Origin: Paramacrobiotus metropolitanus
Taxonomy: Eukaryota; Tardigrada; Eutardigrada; Parachela; Macrobiotidae
Reading direction: 5' to 3'
DNA: 64,000 nt
NCBI RefSeq assembly: GCF_019649055.1
Contig: NW_026570240.1
Span: 248,001 to 312,000 of the forward strand
This document shows positions 1 through 13,850 of this stretch, piece after piece. The position numbers and the translations under genes were made by a program. The notes under the pieces were generated by a model. The model did no database searches. It was not told the DNA's origin and worked only from the letters and a program-made list of their open reading frames with translations. Each line of letters starts with the position of its first letter. Position 1 is the stretch's first letter.

Positions 1-3000
1 TTAAAAACGCTGTCATTATAGTGGGTCTGTAAAAAATTCGATTTTCAACTCATTGTGGTAAGTACTGTAACTGTTAATAAATAATTTGGCATAACAACAA
101 AGATATGACACATACAATATTATAATACTCCGTACGAAGTATATGAGTTGCTGCGCATTTGTTACTAGTGCCGATCAATCGGGCTGATCAGGATATGAGC
201 GGCATAGAGCGGTGCTTCCGGCCTCCAACACTAGGATGGAACTACCGGATGCTCTAAAGTAGGTTGAAGAACTGAAGCGTGCTCTCCGACACAGCCCGAC
301 CTGGTTAACTGCTTCCAAATAGGTCGGAGATCGATACTTGCGACAGATCTAGCGTTCCCGCACTACACACCACAAGCGCCGTTTATAATTTTGTACAAAC
401 ACATGAAAATTTTCCGCCACCGGAAAGCCGGCTATTAATATGCGGGCATCGCAGAATATTTCTCGTTTAACTCCCGCACCTCGCGATGTTTGTGATGCGT
501 AACAGAAAAGCTGCTGCCGCATGGCATTCAAAGGTCACTCGGACCAGATGCCTGTATAAGTGTGCGGAAGAGTTTCAGTAACCGCGGATACAAATGTGAT
601 CCATTATCGAAGACTGATACAACCCTAGGTAGCTCGCTGTCAGGACTGTCGAGGAATGACGACTCCTGGCTGCAAAATGAATGACTCATTTTTGCTGCCA
701 GGAAACGCGAGCTGGCACCTCCCATACACCAGCTTCACAGTCAATGCCGCGAAAGGTTACTTGCAGTTGACCGGAAATGCGAACAAGAAACAAGTAGAGA
801 AAGAAACGAGCACAACGAAACCGGTTGTGTTCTGTGTTCAATGAACGTTAAACTTTTGTGAAAAATTTAAGTTGTTTTGCAAACTGGTAAGTCGCCATCG
901 ACGTAAGCGCACATGTGTACAATACCGATGGTCTGCATACATATTTCGCGGTGTTAAACCGGTTTGCAGTCTCTTGTGTATCGCACGCATTGCAGATAGT
1001 ATGACACACACTCGAGGATGCCAACCCCAAAAGCAACCTTGACTTCAGCCACACTAACCAGGACACTTTTCCGTTGTTTAACATCCGGTTTCCTGTGTTA
1101 GATCGTTCAGCAACATTTAGACAACTACAGAAGAAATGCAGCGTAATTTGCACGATAAGGCTGTTAACGTTATTACTCAAATCTAAGCCTTTTGAGTAGT
1201 AATCTGGCAACTTTGGGCCCAGTCTGCTTGTCACGCTCACCTACAACCACTTCCTAAAAATTAATGTTGCTTTAGAACTATTACTTAATACCAACTCGTA
1301 GTACTCGTGCTGAATTTGCAGTTATTGAACATTCGTAAGGAGTCTGCGATAGAATGTACACAACGAATTTAATATTAGATACTACGTACGTTACAGGCAT
1401 CTAGTAATTCCAGCTACGGTGTACAATAATACTGTTTATTTCATAGTAAATATTGTACACTGAAAAAGAATTTCATAATAACATAAATCACTGTTAGTGT
1501 TTAATAAGTAATTCCGTTTAATAAAGTAATTAGTAATTACTATCCAAAAAAATCGACAAGCCTGTACTGCACTGCTCATAATCTGCGTATGCAAACAATA
1601 ATTAAATTAAGTAACTTAACGAATGGTGGTTTTACATTCTAAAACACTAGAGACACCAACAAAATCAAGTGCACATTTGAGAAGTGTGTGCGCGCGAAAT
1701 GTTTCAAGGCCACAGCAGTATGTCACTGTCGCGATGCAAACACGTTTACAAACGATTTATGCGAGTATCAAAGCTTGTGGTTGTTCGAGTAAAGCACAAA
1801 CCAGTCAAACGAGCTTTGGCTGTTGGAGATCGCCTACTATACTCTGGAAAAGTTACGTTATTAAACTTCTTATTACATTAGCTTTGCACTGCATCGTACC
1901 ATTCATTCATACCTACGCGTAATATATTCGCGTATAGATAAGTATAGATATTTTCGCGGTTTCGACAAATTTTTTCCCCACGAGTTGGCCACTTCCATTT
2001 TAACAGATCGGCCAAGTACTGTACGAGTACAAGTATTAATAATCAGAATCAGTAATTAAATGAATACTAACTATCTGTGCCAGGATTTCGGCCCCTCTCT
2101 TTTGGCGCCGGTGATCTCAGCTTCTACTCAACCAATTTTTCTGCTTCAAAATGCATTAGAAACCTCTCAATCAGGATTAGTGGTCACTCAAAAGCTTGTT
2201 ACCATGGATGCCATAGGGCTAACATGGGCGAGTTCTCGCTCTTGTGCTTACTAAATTACAAATTTCCAGGGAAACAGCTTATTTTCTAACCATGTTGCAA
2301 CATACTGCATTATTCTGATAAGAAAATCTGAGATAGTCGGAAGCCAATATTCATCCGTGCTCAGCTTGTTAATAATTATCTTTGATGTATCGAGCGTCGA
2401 GCACCGGACTGGTACAACCGTTAAAAAACTTTTAAAACGTTTAATACAGTACATTTTCTACTATGAGCCGAAAAAGCAACATAGCGCTACTGTTTTCCAT
2501 ACCTATATGCCAGAGCAAACAATTTTCGTAGAATAGTTTTTGAATAATTATTGTCGTTTCTACTGTCTGCCAAACATCCACGTACCAGAAGTTGTTTAAA
2601 TTGCGGAAGCCTGCCAATTTCATTGAGAATTTAAGATACTATCGTACAATGCCTGCAGGCTGTGGAAAAGAACATGCCGGATGTTGTTGTTGCCTTGTCA
2701 ATCTCGGTTTTGGTGTAATATTAACAGCAAGTAAAATTATTCAAGTTTCTTTTACTATTTGATCAATCCCGTCCATTAAAATGGGTGCGCTAAATCATTT
2801 TTTCGTAGATATACACATGATTTTGACAAAGAAGCACTTTACAAACTGTGTGCGTACAGGCATACAAATTGTGTTTTGAAACTGATGGTGCAATAACAAG
2901 CAAAAACAATTATTCCTAACGGTTTCTATCAGGATTCAAACACACTACTAAGCTTTTAGCACAGTCATCTGTATACTATCACTCTTCAGAAAATTAGCAA

Positions 3001-6000
3001 CCTCTCGTAAGCATTTCGGCCAAATTTTTTGTAGCACCCAAATAATTTATAGCAGCTTAAATTATTTGCAATGCCAGGGCACTGGCTTAGGTGTTTTATA
3101 CGTTGGACTAAAACCGCAATAAAAAAATACTGGCATTAATTAGGCGGAGCCGGTTTTCGTTACATTTCCAGCTATGTCTGACAAGCGGTGACTTTAAAAA
3201 TTCGTCAAAATGTAGCGCTACCGACACAACAGATCATCATCAACAGACAACTTAAAGGGCGATCGATTACATAAAGAGCGGAACTGTGCCGCTAACTGCG
3301 AGGCTGTGAGCAGACCGGCATTCAACAACACATCACACGAGCATCTGGGTGCACGACTCTCACCAGATCGGTCTCGTTTTCGTCAACTGTATTACTACAG
3401 GAAAAAAACTGGAAGAACTTGAAATCGGAGATGAAGCACTCACTGTATTATGTTAGTTTTCATTGTTGACCAAATTGACATTAAGGGTCGTGGTCAATCC
3501 ACTTGATATACCTTAGCGACGGCCCATCCGCTTATGGTCACATTTTTCAAATCAGACCGCTATCCGGACTGGCCGAAATAACTGCATCACTTAGTGATGC
3601 CATTATGCCAATAAGGCTCACTATCACTACTTGTATATAAAGTTATGAACCAATACCAAATTTAAACTGAAGGTTGGAATGATTTGCAGACAAACAAACA
3701 AGAAATAAAACCTATAGAAATATCCTGTGCAACTGCAAAACGGCACATATTTTGGTAAAAACAGCGTATACGGTTGTACCTGTGCTAGATCAATTTTGGG
3801 AATATTATGGTAAACTCAATTGGTAGAACATTTAGACAACAATTAAAAATTACTAGTTTTTGTGGAAAGATTTGAACCGCCGGCACGGATGAATCCGAAT
3901 AACATAAGGAACCTATTCAGAATTGTAAAGATACTCGCATTTATTCAAACATATAATAATTACAGTTTAAAATTCTGCCGTTTTTGTACTTGATTAAAGG
4001 CATTAGGAAACTTTGTATTTCATACTGTTTATGAACGTCCAGTCGTAATTTACGACTTGCCAGTACTCGGATTGCAGTATGAACTTTTACAGCGCACACT
4101 GCATAGTAAAACGAGTAAACATGGAGAAATTATTATTTATCAAAATATAAAATGCCTTTATTTGATATGATAATATACTGTTACTAAATGCTATCAGAAA
4201 AATTGAAAAGCTAGATTTTTGTTTAAGATTTTATTCTAATTATTGCATCATAATGCCGGAAATAGGCACACTTGCGGTTAATCGCAGTAGATATTCCCGT
4301 GTGAGCGGGAAATGCCGGTTTTAGCCGGTTTGCCGATCTGTGCAAAAGCGAGAGAGGGAAAGTGAAGAATTTTAAAAGCTTTAACTTTCATTCGCACAGT
4401 CAATAAATCCGCTGTTCGCTAAAGCACACTACACTCCGTACAGTTGTGCGGTGAAATGAAAAGTGGGTCAGTGAGCACGAAGAAGAAAGCATTTGACGCA
4501 GTAGTCCGGAAACGGTTAAGGGCTAACTTCAGACCGGCGATGAAGGTTTAATATTACGCAGTCCTGTGGCAGGCCCTCTAATAAATCAGATTAGTCTACC
4601 ACAGTAGCCGAGATCTCCGTACGTAGCCAAACAGGACACATAACTGTAACGAGATGTTTCTCGTGTTTGCATTACCGGATGTAGGCTATTTAACATTAAG
4701 AATTAATCTGTGTATTATTGATCTCCCTCCCTGTCGTGCAGCGCCTGTTCTATTTCCGTTCCCAGAAATGTTCACTGCGAGTGTCTGTTGCAGCGCTTCC
4801 TTGATCCGGCCTACATTCCACCCCAGCAAAATGAAACATAATCAGTGTGTATCACATACGGTGTCCCGATGGGAGCAGTTTTTACAGAAATCGCCTCGGT
4901 AATCAGCGTCGAAGACAGTTTTACGCTGCTACCGCATCAGCGCATCGTTATTTCCTTAATCTACCGCATTATGCGGCCACATAATACACATGGAAGCGTA
5001 TTACACGAGTTCAGCGAAGAAGGAATTGGGTGATCGGAGATGAGAACGGAAGTGTGATAACAAGCAGTTTGAAGCAACAACACTCGCTAATCGTAGTATC
5101 ATCAAACAATCAACTTTTACTACGCTATGAGCGCGCAGACGTCCACTAGTCGTCCGACGTGCTAGATAGCGGCTATTCGCTTTTAAATTTTGCAATAATT
5201 ACTTTCAATAGTCTGCCTTATTATCTTAAAATAACATTATTGTTATAAGAAAAGCAATAGGTACAAGTTTATTTATTATAGAAAACACGTTTTTATTTCT
5301 AATAGATAATACACTTTCTTTAACAGTTCCAGAATTTCTTTGGAAATGGTAACAAAGTACGGTCGTGAAGTAAGTTTCGTATGAAAATTACAGTGGTTCG
5401 CCGTGATGAAAAATCTGAGTCACCAAAACCAGTCCTCCATTTTTAATCAAACTTTTAATTCTGACAACCAAGAAGCGGTCTAGATGAACCCAAAGAACGT
5501 CATTCCATAAGCAATTCCTGATTGTCCGCCCTAAAAATTACGTAATTGGTATACACGGAAGCAGTCACGTGCGGGGCCTGTACATATCGACATTTCAAAT
5601 GACGAAGACTGCCGCACGGTTACGCTCCAAGGGAGAAATTGATAATGGAGTAAACAATTCTCAACGAGAAATAAACCTCTCCATCTATAACACCAAACTG
5701 TACCCGGAAATTGTCATCAATTCAAAAACAACTTGAAATCAATTATTAATTTACCACTGCAATATTCTTCAACCGAATTCAGAGTACTTCTACTAGTCCG
5801 TATGCCCAAAATAGGACTTATACCGCATGTCGAAGAAATTAAATCGCATCACCTATAATTTTTCATTATGGAAAGGCGCATTTGTCACAAGTAAAGCACG
5901 TATCAATAATCATAATAAGTATTATCATCTTCGCTTCGCGATGAATACAGTAATGCTGCAGTAAAAGCGTCATTCTTAGTTCTTACAAATATATATCTGC

Positions 6001-7675
6001 GTAGTGCATACATAAACTGTAATTACACACCGGAAAAAATTGGAAGATTACTTAATCACATTTGCATCCCTCTGCTACATAGTAGCTACAGCTAGGTTAG
6101 TGATTTATTCGGCAAAATTATTAAGTATTGTAGACTAACTGTATCCTCTGCAGCAATACAGGCAGGACCTGATTTTACAACGACAGAATAAGAACGAGTG
6201 AAAGTACTTAATAATACCGCATCCACCAAACCGCGCGTCATAACGTCCCTGCAAAACCGGTATGCCGCAACTTATTTAAAAATGGATCTGCAATGAAAGT
6301 TCTGTAATAACAAGTAAAGGAAGAAAAGTATTCGGAAGTATACGTTAATAATGACAAAAGCGTACGCCCTGAGGACAGAGCGCTAGCACTGAATCATAAA
6401 AGCCATGGGAAACGCTTTCATATCGAACATAAAACGGAAAAATATTAACGTGCTGACCACAAAAGAAAGGAAAAGGATGATTACTTTCCGTGGCCTGAAA
6501 GTGAATTATACAGCACTCTGGCCGCTGCTTCCAGGTTAGCTTAACAATCTCAGTGGGTCAGTGGGTTGATTACATATCCAGGCTGCGTTACGGTACAGAA
6601 TATTAGCCAAATCCAAACAACGACTGCCTGCTCGACCATAAAATTTAATGGCGCACGTACAGCACACTGGACAGGAAAGTATAAAATACTGAAACAACAT
6701 CTTATGGTACACTAAGAAGTTAATTATATTAGAAGGAATATTTAAAGTATTCCAATTTGCAAACCAATTCATTGTTTACACTTAAAAACTTTTAAAAACT
6801 GATTATACATTTTTCGAAATATCGGATCCTAGTAGCACTCTGCACCATACTGTCCGTATATAAGAAAGGAAAAAGAAAAAGACTGATATAGAAATTGTGA
6901 TAATAATAGTAATTCTCCCAATCTCATTTTTTGGGTAATTAAGCATCGAAAGGAAAAACGTGCTCTAGCTATCAAACTGTCGAGCAAGTATATCGGTAGG
7001 ACGCGTGATTCTCAGGCGATGTAATTGACGCGGCCACACAAGGACACGGCGGCAAGCAGCAGGTAAGCATATAAGCAAATCCAACTGTTATCACCCGATG
7101 GACATCCGCCATCGCGTGACATTGAAAATACCTTAAGCTCGTAGACAAAAAGTATAGCATTAACCTTAAATGACTCTTGTCTGCATTTGTACTGATGCAG
7201 AATTATTCATACTATACTATACACTTAGCTCGGCGATCAAATACGAACATGGTAAATTACTAATTTACTATATATTACAAAAATCCATCATTCCATAATT
7301 ATTTGAAGACCGGAATGCGTAATAACTTCATCAATTTCAAAACCACCGGAGTGTTTTCAATTGAACAACTATTTATATGTATGTTTACGGATTTAGCCAG
7401 AGCTGAAAAAAGCCGCGATATACGATTCACAACGCCGGCCATTCGACAAAGATAACCGCTGATTCCAGCACAATTCTAACAATTTTGCGTACTTCTATAC
7501 AGGTAAACGACGCAGTCAAGGTCGCAATATTGCGAATTTCCCTTTGACAAAGGAAACTGTTGTAATTTGTCGACGACTGCTGATAGTAGAATACATGCCG
7601 AGGTTTGCGGTTTTAGTACTGAGGAATTTTTCAAACACATTGTATATGACTGACGGTAGCATTTTAGTTACTTAC
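1..7675. other. Gene-poor stretch, no supported gene
   Basis: AT-rich sequence with only short open frames on both strands and no family I recognise. More GC-rich islands occur at about 130-720, 4250-4560 and 4840-5170. They could be exons, promoters or old insertions, but no frame in them has both convincing splice sites and a recognisable protein. If the minus-strand gene with exons at 7676-12179 is real, its 3' exons should lie here or beyond the left edge. I searched the minus strand by eye for zinc-finger, bZIP and homeodomain signatures and found none. Confidence 0.4.
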
Positions 7676-10600
7676 TGTAGCGTTTGAGAAGGTTCTTCTT
7701 GTACGAGCAAGAATTCCGTGCATTCTTTGACTCAATGCTATTCTCCGTGGACAGGTCCAGAGGTGGCTCATCCTCGGCTTCGTGGTCTTCGCTGATGCTG
7801 TGCATTCTATTCATTCTGTAGGAGACCGGCATTTCCCATGAACTGATTATGGTAACCATTCGAAGGACATTATGAAGCACGGAACAACACCCAATCTGCG
7901 GCGAAAGTTTGAACTACAAAAACTATTCAGGAAAATGCAGGAAAATATGACACTTGGCACAGGAGCCAGTCAATGGGCACAGGGAAACATGGCTTTTGTA
8001 AAGTGCATCTTCTGCATTGTGCTCACCGCGCCTAAGCCCGGGCGCTACCGGTAGAAATTTGGCACAAAAACCGCTTTTCTCGATCCATTTGGGATCGGTG
8101 AGAAAAACGTCCCGTCGGCATTTGAAAGTAATGGCAGTTTGTGCGCGATTACGATTCAGCTCAATAAAACATTTGTAAACTAGGTCAGTGAGATGTAAAC
8201 ATGAATCCTGAAACGTAGCAGCCCATTGGTTTGAAACTGGTTGGCAATTTTCAGTGGAATCTCTCTTCGCAGCTGTGGCGCATCAAGAATATATGTAACA
8301 CCGGTCTACGAAAGCTCGTTTCCGCTTATTGCGCGCCAGATATGCACAAGCCAGCCACTACCGTTCTTTGGCTCAGCCTTTGGGCGCCGTAAAATCCAAT
8401 GCAATGCGGCAGGAAGCAAAGCAACTAGACTGTTGCTTACATTTGCGATTCACAAGTCAGTTGTTACCGGCCGTAGTATCGCAGCTGACGGCACTGATAT
8501 ACACATTTTAATACTTTAACACAGTCATAGTGACATGGGTACGATTTAAATCAACGATACGGTATGTAAGTATTGTATTGTACAGTATAAAGTAAACACT
8601 CAAATTTACAATTATATAGTACTGTAGTAATTTTTTACGGATTGTGTAGTACAAAGTAGTGGACATCATATTGCACAATAGTGTATTGTACCCTTAAGTA
8701 TTTCGTATGGTTAAATTAATATCTTATATATAAATATACCTATATTGATGCAGTTTTGTATTATTATCAGTAGAGTATTGACTTGTCATTGAAGCACAGA
8801 TTTCCGTAGACAAAATACTTGCGCCTGCCATTTTTATTCAATATTCCCTCAACAATCGCATTATATAGCCTATGGAAAATAGATATTTTGTAGATAAAAT
8901 TATAAATGCTAATCGACAGTCATGTACAGTGCGTATACGATGTAATCAAGCGGGCAAAAATATTCGTTCCCTTTCGTTTTCAATGTTACTTTCACCAAAT
9001 ATTAAGATAACACAGCTACGACGTATGTAGTAGAAACGATATAGTTTGTACAATAGATACTGTATATATTAGATACTAACTGAGTTACGTTACGGCTAAA
9101 TGTATGATTGTGGAGTTTTGTCAAATGTTTACCATTAGCTTAGTATAGCACTCAACCAATACTGTCAGATGTTTATGTTGATAATTTTCTTCCGCAGTTG
9201 CCTAAGCTGAACGAAATATTAGTTTCTAATGCATGCCTGATATTAACTAACTCCCAACAGCCAAAAACGTGTACAAAATGATCGTTGTCGTACATGAAGA
9301 AAACTAATAAATTATTGAAAATTATTGACGAAAAAAGCTAGCACGATCTGCACTGATATGGCGTTAATATAATGACTGCCGAGTCGATTTTGCCAAAATT
9401 TAATAAAAATGCATAGCTTTAGGATCGAGGCGGCGAAAAATAATAACTATACTTGTCGATGACGCTTGTTGAATGTATACCGGTTACTAGTAATCCACAA
9501 ATGTCAAATGGAAGTTTTTCTAACAGTTGTAAGTATCTTGTGCGTCGGGTTTTGGCTCGTGGCTTCCGTTCATTTAATCAGTGCTACGTACCTAAAACAT
9601 ATTTCAGTGGACTTGTGATTATACCGACTCCGCCGGCAGACTTATAATTTTTCGACTTTTGTTAGTGATTAACTGTTTGATTTACGCTTTCCCATACTGG
9701 TAAAGAATGTATTCTTGATTTAACGTTCATATCATGACGATGCTTTGGTATAATATTTTTTAAAAGTAACAAGAATAACTAAGAAAATCCAAGTTGATGT
9801 ACGTTGACAGACGGGTAACCTATCAGCTTTTTTCCCAAAATCAAGACGTCGCCAAAAGGTGTAGTGGACTGCAGATTTCAAAAATTCCAGTTTATAATTG
9901 ACTATTGTGTATACCATAAGGGTTTTGAAACTGGATTGCGTCACACAAAGGCATCCATTTTTGCGTTTTCGCGGAAAGAAGTTGTGCTCTGACTGAGAGC
10001 ATATTATTATAATTTGGGATCCGACGATTGTTTCGAATTATAAATGTCTACAAGTTTAATTAAAAGCATGAGACAGACAGCTACTCACCATCAGTAGCTA
10101 TTGAGGTGGGCGACATCAGCGATGAAGTACGAATACCACTTATAGCACTACTTCTACTTATTGTTGTTATAAGTAGCTGATATTACAGTATATGTTTGCC
10201 CAGCACCAGTTTAGTTAACTGTTAACAAGTTAATTTTGACTGTAATCAGTCAACACTAACACTCATTTAATACGCGTATGTTTCTTAATCATTCTTGTTG
10301 TTTTCCGATCTTTTCTAATTTCTGAGCCGGTAGTAAGTGCACTGTGCAATTACATTTCTTGATGCTTTGAATCGACTTTGGAAACAACAACTACCACATT
10401 CAATGGTAGCGTCAAAAACTTTTTTTTAATTACGGGTCAGTTCCACTGCATTATGGTCAGCAATAACGGGAACAGTGCTCTAATCAGTTACAACCTGCAA
10501 GTAAAACGAACAACAGAATGGTATAATTTAACCTATAACAATTTAACCTATACACAATCGTTACTCATGACATTACCGCCCGCTTTCCAGTTCAAAACAA

Positions 10601-12179
10601 AATTACTCGCTATTTTAATGTTAGTATTCAAATGGATGAGTTGTGATTATCGGCGCGGTTCCGATCCCTGTGATCGGATTCCTTGCCGTAATACTGCGCA
10701 GTTCTGGCAGATCATTGTTCCTTTTCCGGATGCTCCTGCAGGCGCATCTCCGCTACGACTTCGCTTAGCTAAAAAACACACCACTTTACATTCTCGGTGA
10801 AGAAGCAAACTGCGCCAACAGTTGTAAGGTCACGTGGGCTGGCGGCTCTTGTTCAATCAGAATGCCTTAATATAAATAAGCTCTGACCAATAAAGTTCTG
10901 GTTATACAAACTTTGTACCGCAAAAGCACGATTTAAGGTGGTTTTATCACTTTTATGAACTCGTAAATCGCAACCACATTTCCCCGTTTTTGGGGTAAGT
11001 ATTTTTTGTAGTAAAAATATAAGAATAACCAAATTTCGTACGTACCATATCCATCATAGCTTCGTTCTTGATTATCTGGAAGCACATGAAAACAAAGTGT
11101 CTTTTAACTAAAATAAAGTACGTAGGGGAAAATAGGGCCGGCTGTAATAAAACTTCTATTACGTAAATAATATCTATTCTAAATGTGAAATGACACCATT
11201 GCATACCAGGAAGTTCTTTTCTTTTTTCAGTTCTTCTACCATGTTTTGCAAAGATATAATTACGCTGCGGTCCGAGGATGCGCTTATATCATTTGCTGTG
11301 CGCGGCACTTGCGTTGTTTGCGAGCGGTCCCGAATTGCCACCGAGATATTCGGGTTTCGATCAGCGGCTTCTTCTTCCGTTGACGTCTGATGCCACTCGT
11401 GATCGGAAAAGACGAAATTCATATTTCCCAATCTCAGTGTCGGCGTGTTCGCCTCCATTTCAATGTCCCGCTGGAATCTCTCGCCGTAGTTTGCGATCAC
11501 CGTTAGAGCAGTTGGCCGACGAACTGGCAACGATTTCGGGGAAGCTCCAATTCCCAGAGCAGATCCGAGTTTGAAAGCCGCAAGGTTAGTCAAAGGCATA
11601 TTCGGGATGATTTGTGGTCTTTCAATTGGTAATACGAACGGTTCGTTTGGGCGGTTGAACTTCGTGGTATTAAAGTAGTGGTCCAACCAGAACCGTTATA
11701 CAGTTTACGAGTATATACCCAAATATTCGTATATATATACGTAAATGCCTGTTTTATCCAAAAAGCATGCGGATATGCGAAAAACTATGCTTTTCCCACT
11801 GAAACAGAAATATCATAAATTTCTGAGCCACGATGTATCCCACGGTCCTCCGATGAACAGTCCAAGTCCAGCACATATTGTACTTCATGATACATCGTAA
11901 CATACAGTTATAATTCTTTATACTGAAGTACTCGTAATTATTAAAGCTGCTTTAGTCTTCGGCTACCTTTACGGCGTGCGGCACGCCGGTACCTGCCTGC
12001 ACATGCAGTGGTATAAATTCTAAAGGTTATTGATTGCAGCATGCAGACTGTCATCTGGTTATCGACGGAGTCCACATCAAATCGATGATGCTGACAGGAA
12101 TTTAGAGCCAACTAACTAAGTATGTATTTCTGGAATACTTCATCACGGCCACAAGACTGCGCGCGCTCACTGCAGCCAT
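7676..12179 (-). CDS. Unrecognised minus-strand gene, three candidate 5' exons with a PLDLS motif
   Basis: Candidate exons are 12179-12139 (ATG, MAAVSARSLV...), 11618-11207 and 7895-7676. Donors read AA|GTATTC, CTG|GTATGC and ACA|GTAAGT, and intron phases agree throughout (41 nt, 412 nt, 220 nt). The middle exon carries a long open frame rich in Asn, Thr and Ser, and ends in a short charged helix (MVEELKKEKNFL). The third exon contains an acidic stretch followed by PPLDLSTENS, which matches the PxDLS motif bound by the co-repressor CtBP, then a basic end (SYKKNLLKRY). No DNA-binding domain is visible, so calling it a transcriptional regulator is only inference from the motif. The 3.3-kb intron and missing 3' exons leave the model incomplete. 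The acceptor at 11618 has a poor pyrimidine tract, so the start could instead be the in-frame Met encoded near 11596. Confidence 0.35.
7896..11206. other. Putative intron or intergenic stretch
   Basis: If the minus-strand model is right, this is an intron of about 3.3 kb. Two GC-richer blocks stand out, at about 8080-8510 and 10640-10860. The second contains a CACGTG E-box in the context TCACGTGGG near 10833. Neither block holds a recognisable exon. The rest is AT-rich with frequent TA- and GTAC-containing words. Confidence 0.3.
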
Positions 12180-13011
12180 TTTACAATATTAATTAATGCA
12201 ACCGCATTTCTGCATTTTCTTGTTTCGTGTCACCTTTTAGTTTCATAGTTCTGGTTCCCGAGAACGGCAGGAGCGAAGAAGCATCGTCGCTTAGATTCTG
12301 AAAATCTAAAAGAATATGAAATTAATAGCCGATAGACGATGTGAACTGTACCTGTACAGTCTTGCAGTAACACATGTAATGACTGCGAGCAAGAAAGGAA
12401 CAGCAACTAGTGAATAAAGCTCACCACTGACTTCGCTTCCGGTAAGTAAATTTGCACCTACAGAGTGACCTACTCCATCAAAAGAGTCGCTCTAATAAGA
12501 ATGGTGCGTTTTTATTTCAAACTTTACTTGTACACGTTTTAAGAACATAAATAAGAATTAAATTTATTGAGTACCAATCCGGTCATGTTCTCCGGTGTTT
12601 ATGCAATGTACGTACGTACAAGTATAATCTGTGGCTCACTGCGAAATCTCATATGATAGATCAGGAAATCACGAACAAATCATAACGCCTGTTTTGTTGG
12701 ACAGCCGAAAAAAAACTACCCCAAGCGTCAAGAGCACATTTAAAAGGGAAACAACTAGGAACACGGAAAAAATAAGCGGACCAGGTCAGGGGCTTAGCGA
12801 ACGAGCTACTGCCTGCCCAGATCTGTGAAAGCCCAAAATACTGAACAAATCTACAGAATCACGAATTGTGTAAAACGGCCGGTATATAACCACGTGTCAG
12901 AAACCAATTGGGATAATCAGAAAAACTGGCTCGGAACGAATCAAAACACACTCTGCAGAAAACATTCCCCTCGACGTCCAAACTCTTCTCGAGTGCATTC
13001 TCGCGCCAGTT
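12180..13011. other. Spacer between the BRI3 3' end and the unrecognised minus-strand gene
   Basis: About 830 bp on the 3' side of BRI3. The lower end, around 12180-12310, is a possible promoter for the unrecognised minus-strand gene. Its candidate first ATG lies in the context AAAATGGCTGCAG, which resembles YY1-type start regions. No other exon was recognised. Confidence 0.3.
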
Positions 13012-13850
13012 TCACCCGAATACAGCACCACAGTTTGAGCAACGACGTTGGCGGGTCGCTAGACAGCACAAGATGCCCAGGGGGAAAAGAAAAATCGCAC
13101 ACAAAATTCCGGAGCAGGTGTACTAAAAAAACAGATGCTATAACATGGTGAAAAGTAACATTTATGCACAGATCTGGGAATACTGGGATGATTCGGCAGA
13201 CGACAGAACAAAATAAATGATAATATGTACCACTCAAGAAAAGGTAAGCAACAACTTTGACACATTGGTAAACGAGCTCTCAGATGACTGCTGTAAACAA
13301 GTCTAGGATCCTTACAATATACGTACGTGATCATCGAGCACCCCAACACGGCATGCTGGACATCCACCAATAATGGCAATTTCCGGCTGGGGCACCGATC
13401 CAGCTGCGCCATACCCCTCATCTTCACTGTTGACGTATCCAGCTGGGAGGCCAGATTGATAACCTGCCGCAAAAAATGCGTTTTATTATTAAAGGCGCCT
13501 TGCCTATATCATTAAGTGTTGCTGTTGAAAAGATACATTTTTCCTTATATACATTCTCTTACGAAATACAGCAAGCTCGTTATTACTGTCAAAGGATCAA
13601 CAACTACTTTAAATTATGCGCAGTTTCGCAATAATTCATCGCAAAATGCTAGATCCAGCATAAGCTAATGCCCTCCTGCATCGTTATTAATACTTCAAAT
13701 TACGCTTGCGCTAGAAACAATTTTTTTCTGGAGTTATAAATTTGCACCTGTAGTGTAATCATTGTTGCCCCCTCCTGCAGGAAGCGAGGGATGGTTCAGG
13801 AGTGGCGTATAAGCAGCAGTGCCCTGACTGTTTCCATACTTATCACCCAT
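13012..13850 (-). CDS. BRI3: Brain protein I3 (BRI3) homologue
   Basis: Three exons: 13850-13748, 13463-13327 and 13122-13012 (stop TGA). Donors are ACAG|GTGCAA and CAC|GTACGT, acceptors GCGGCAG and TTTTTTTAG. The phases fit and give 116 aa against about 125 aa in human. The N-terminal part is Gly/Tyr/Pro-rich, followed by the family signature [13 protein letters not shown] at about residues 66-78, where vertebrates have GGCPVCRVGVLED. A single hydrophobic segment ([17 protein letters not shown]) follows, and then a C-terminal [11 protein letters not shown] tail with the second Cys pair. BRI3 is a small lysosomal or endosomal membrane protein of poorly defined function. The Cys pairs may bind metal, which is inference. 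Longer open frames on the same strand across 12941-13472 are shadows that read through the introns in other frames. The ATG at 13850 is chosen because the upstream sequence looks like 5' UTR. Confidence 0.9.

Noticed and set aside
8241-8519. 92-codon plus-strand frame in a GC-richer block
   Set aside because: It begins with a non-ATG codon and has no homologous segment or donor. It could be promoter sequence.
12941-13472. Long minus-strand frames of 98 and 137 codons over the BRI3 locus
   Set aside because: They run through the BRI3 introns in the wrong frames. The conserved [10 protein letters not shown] and [10 protein letters not shown] segments are in other frames, joined by GT-AG introns.
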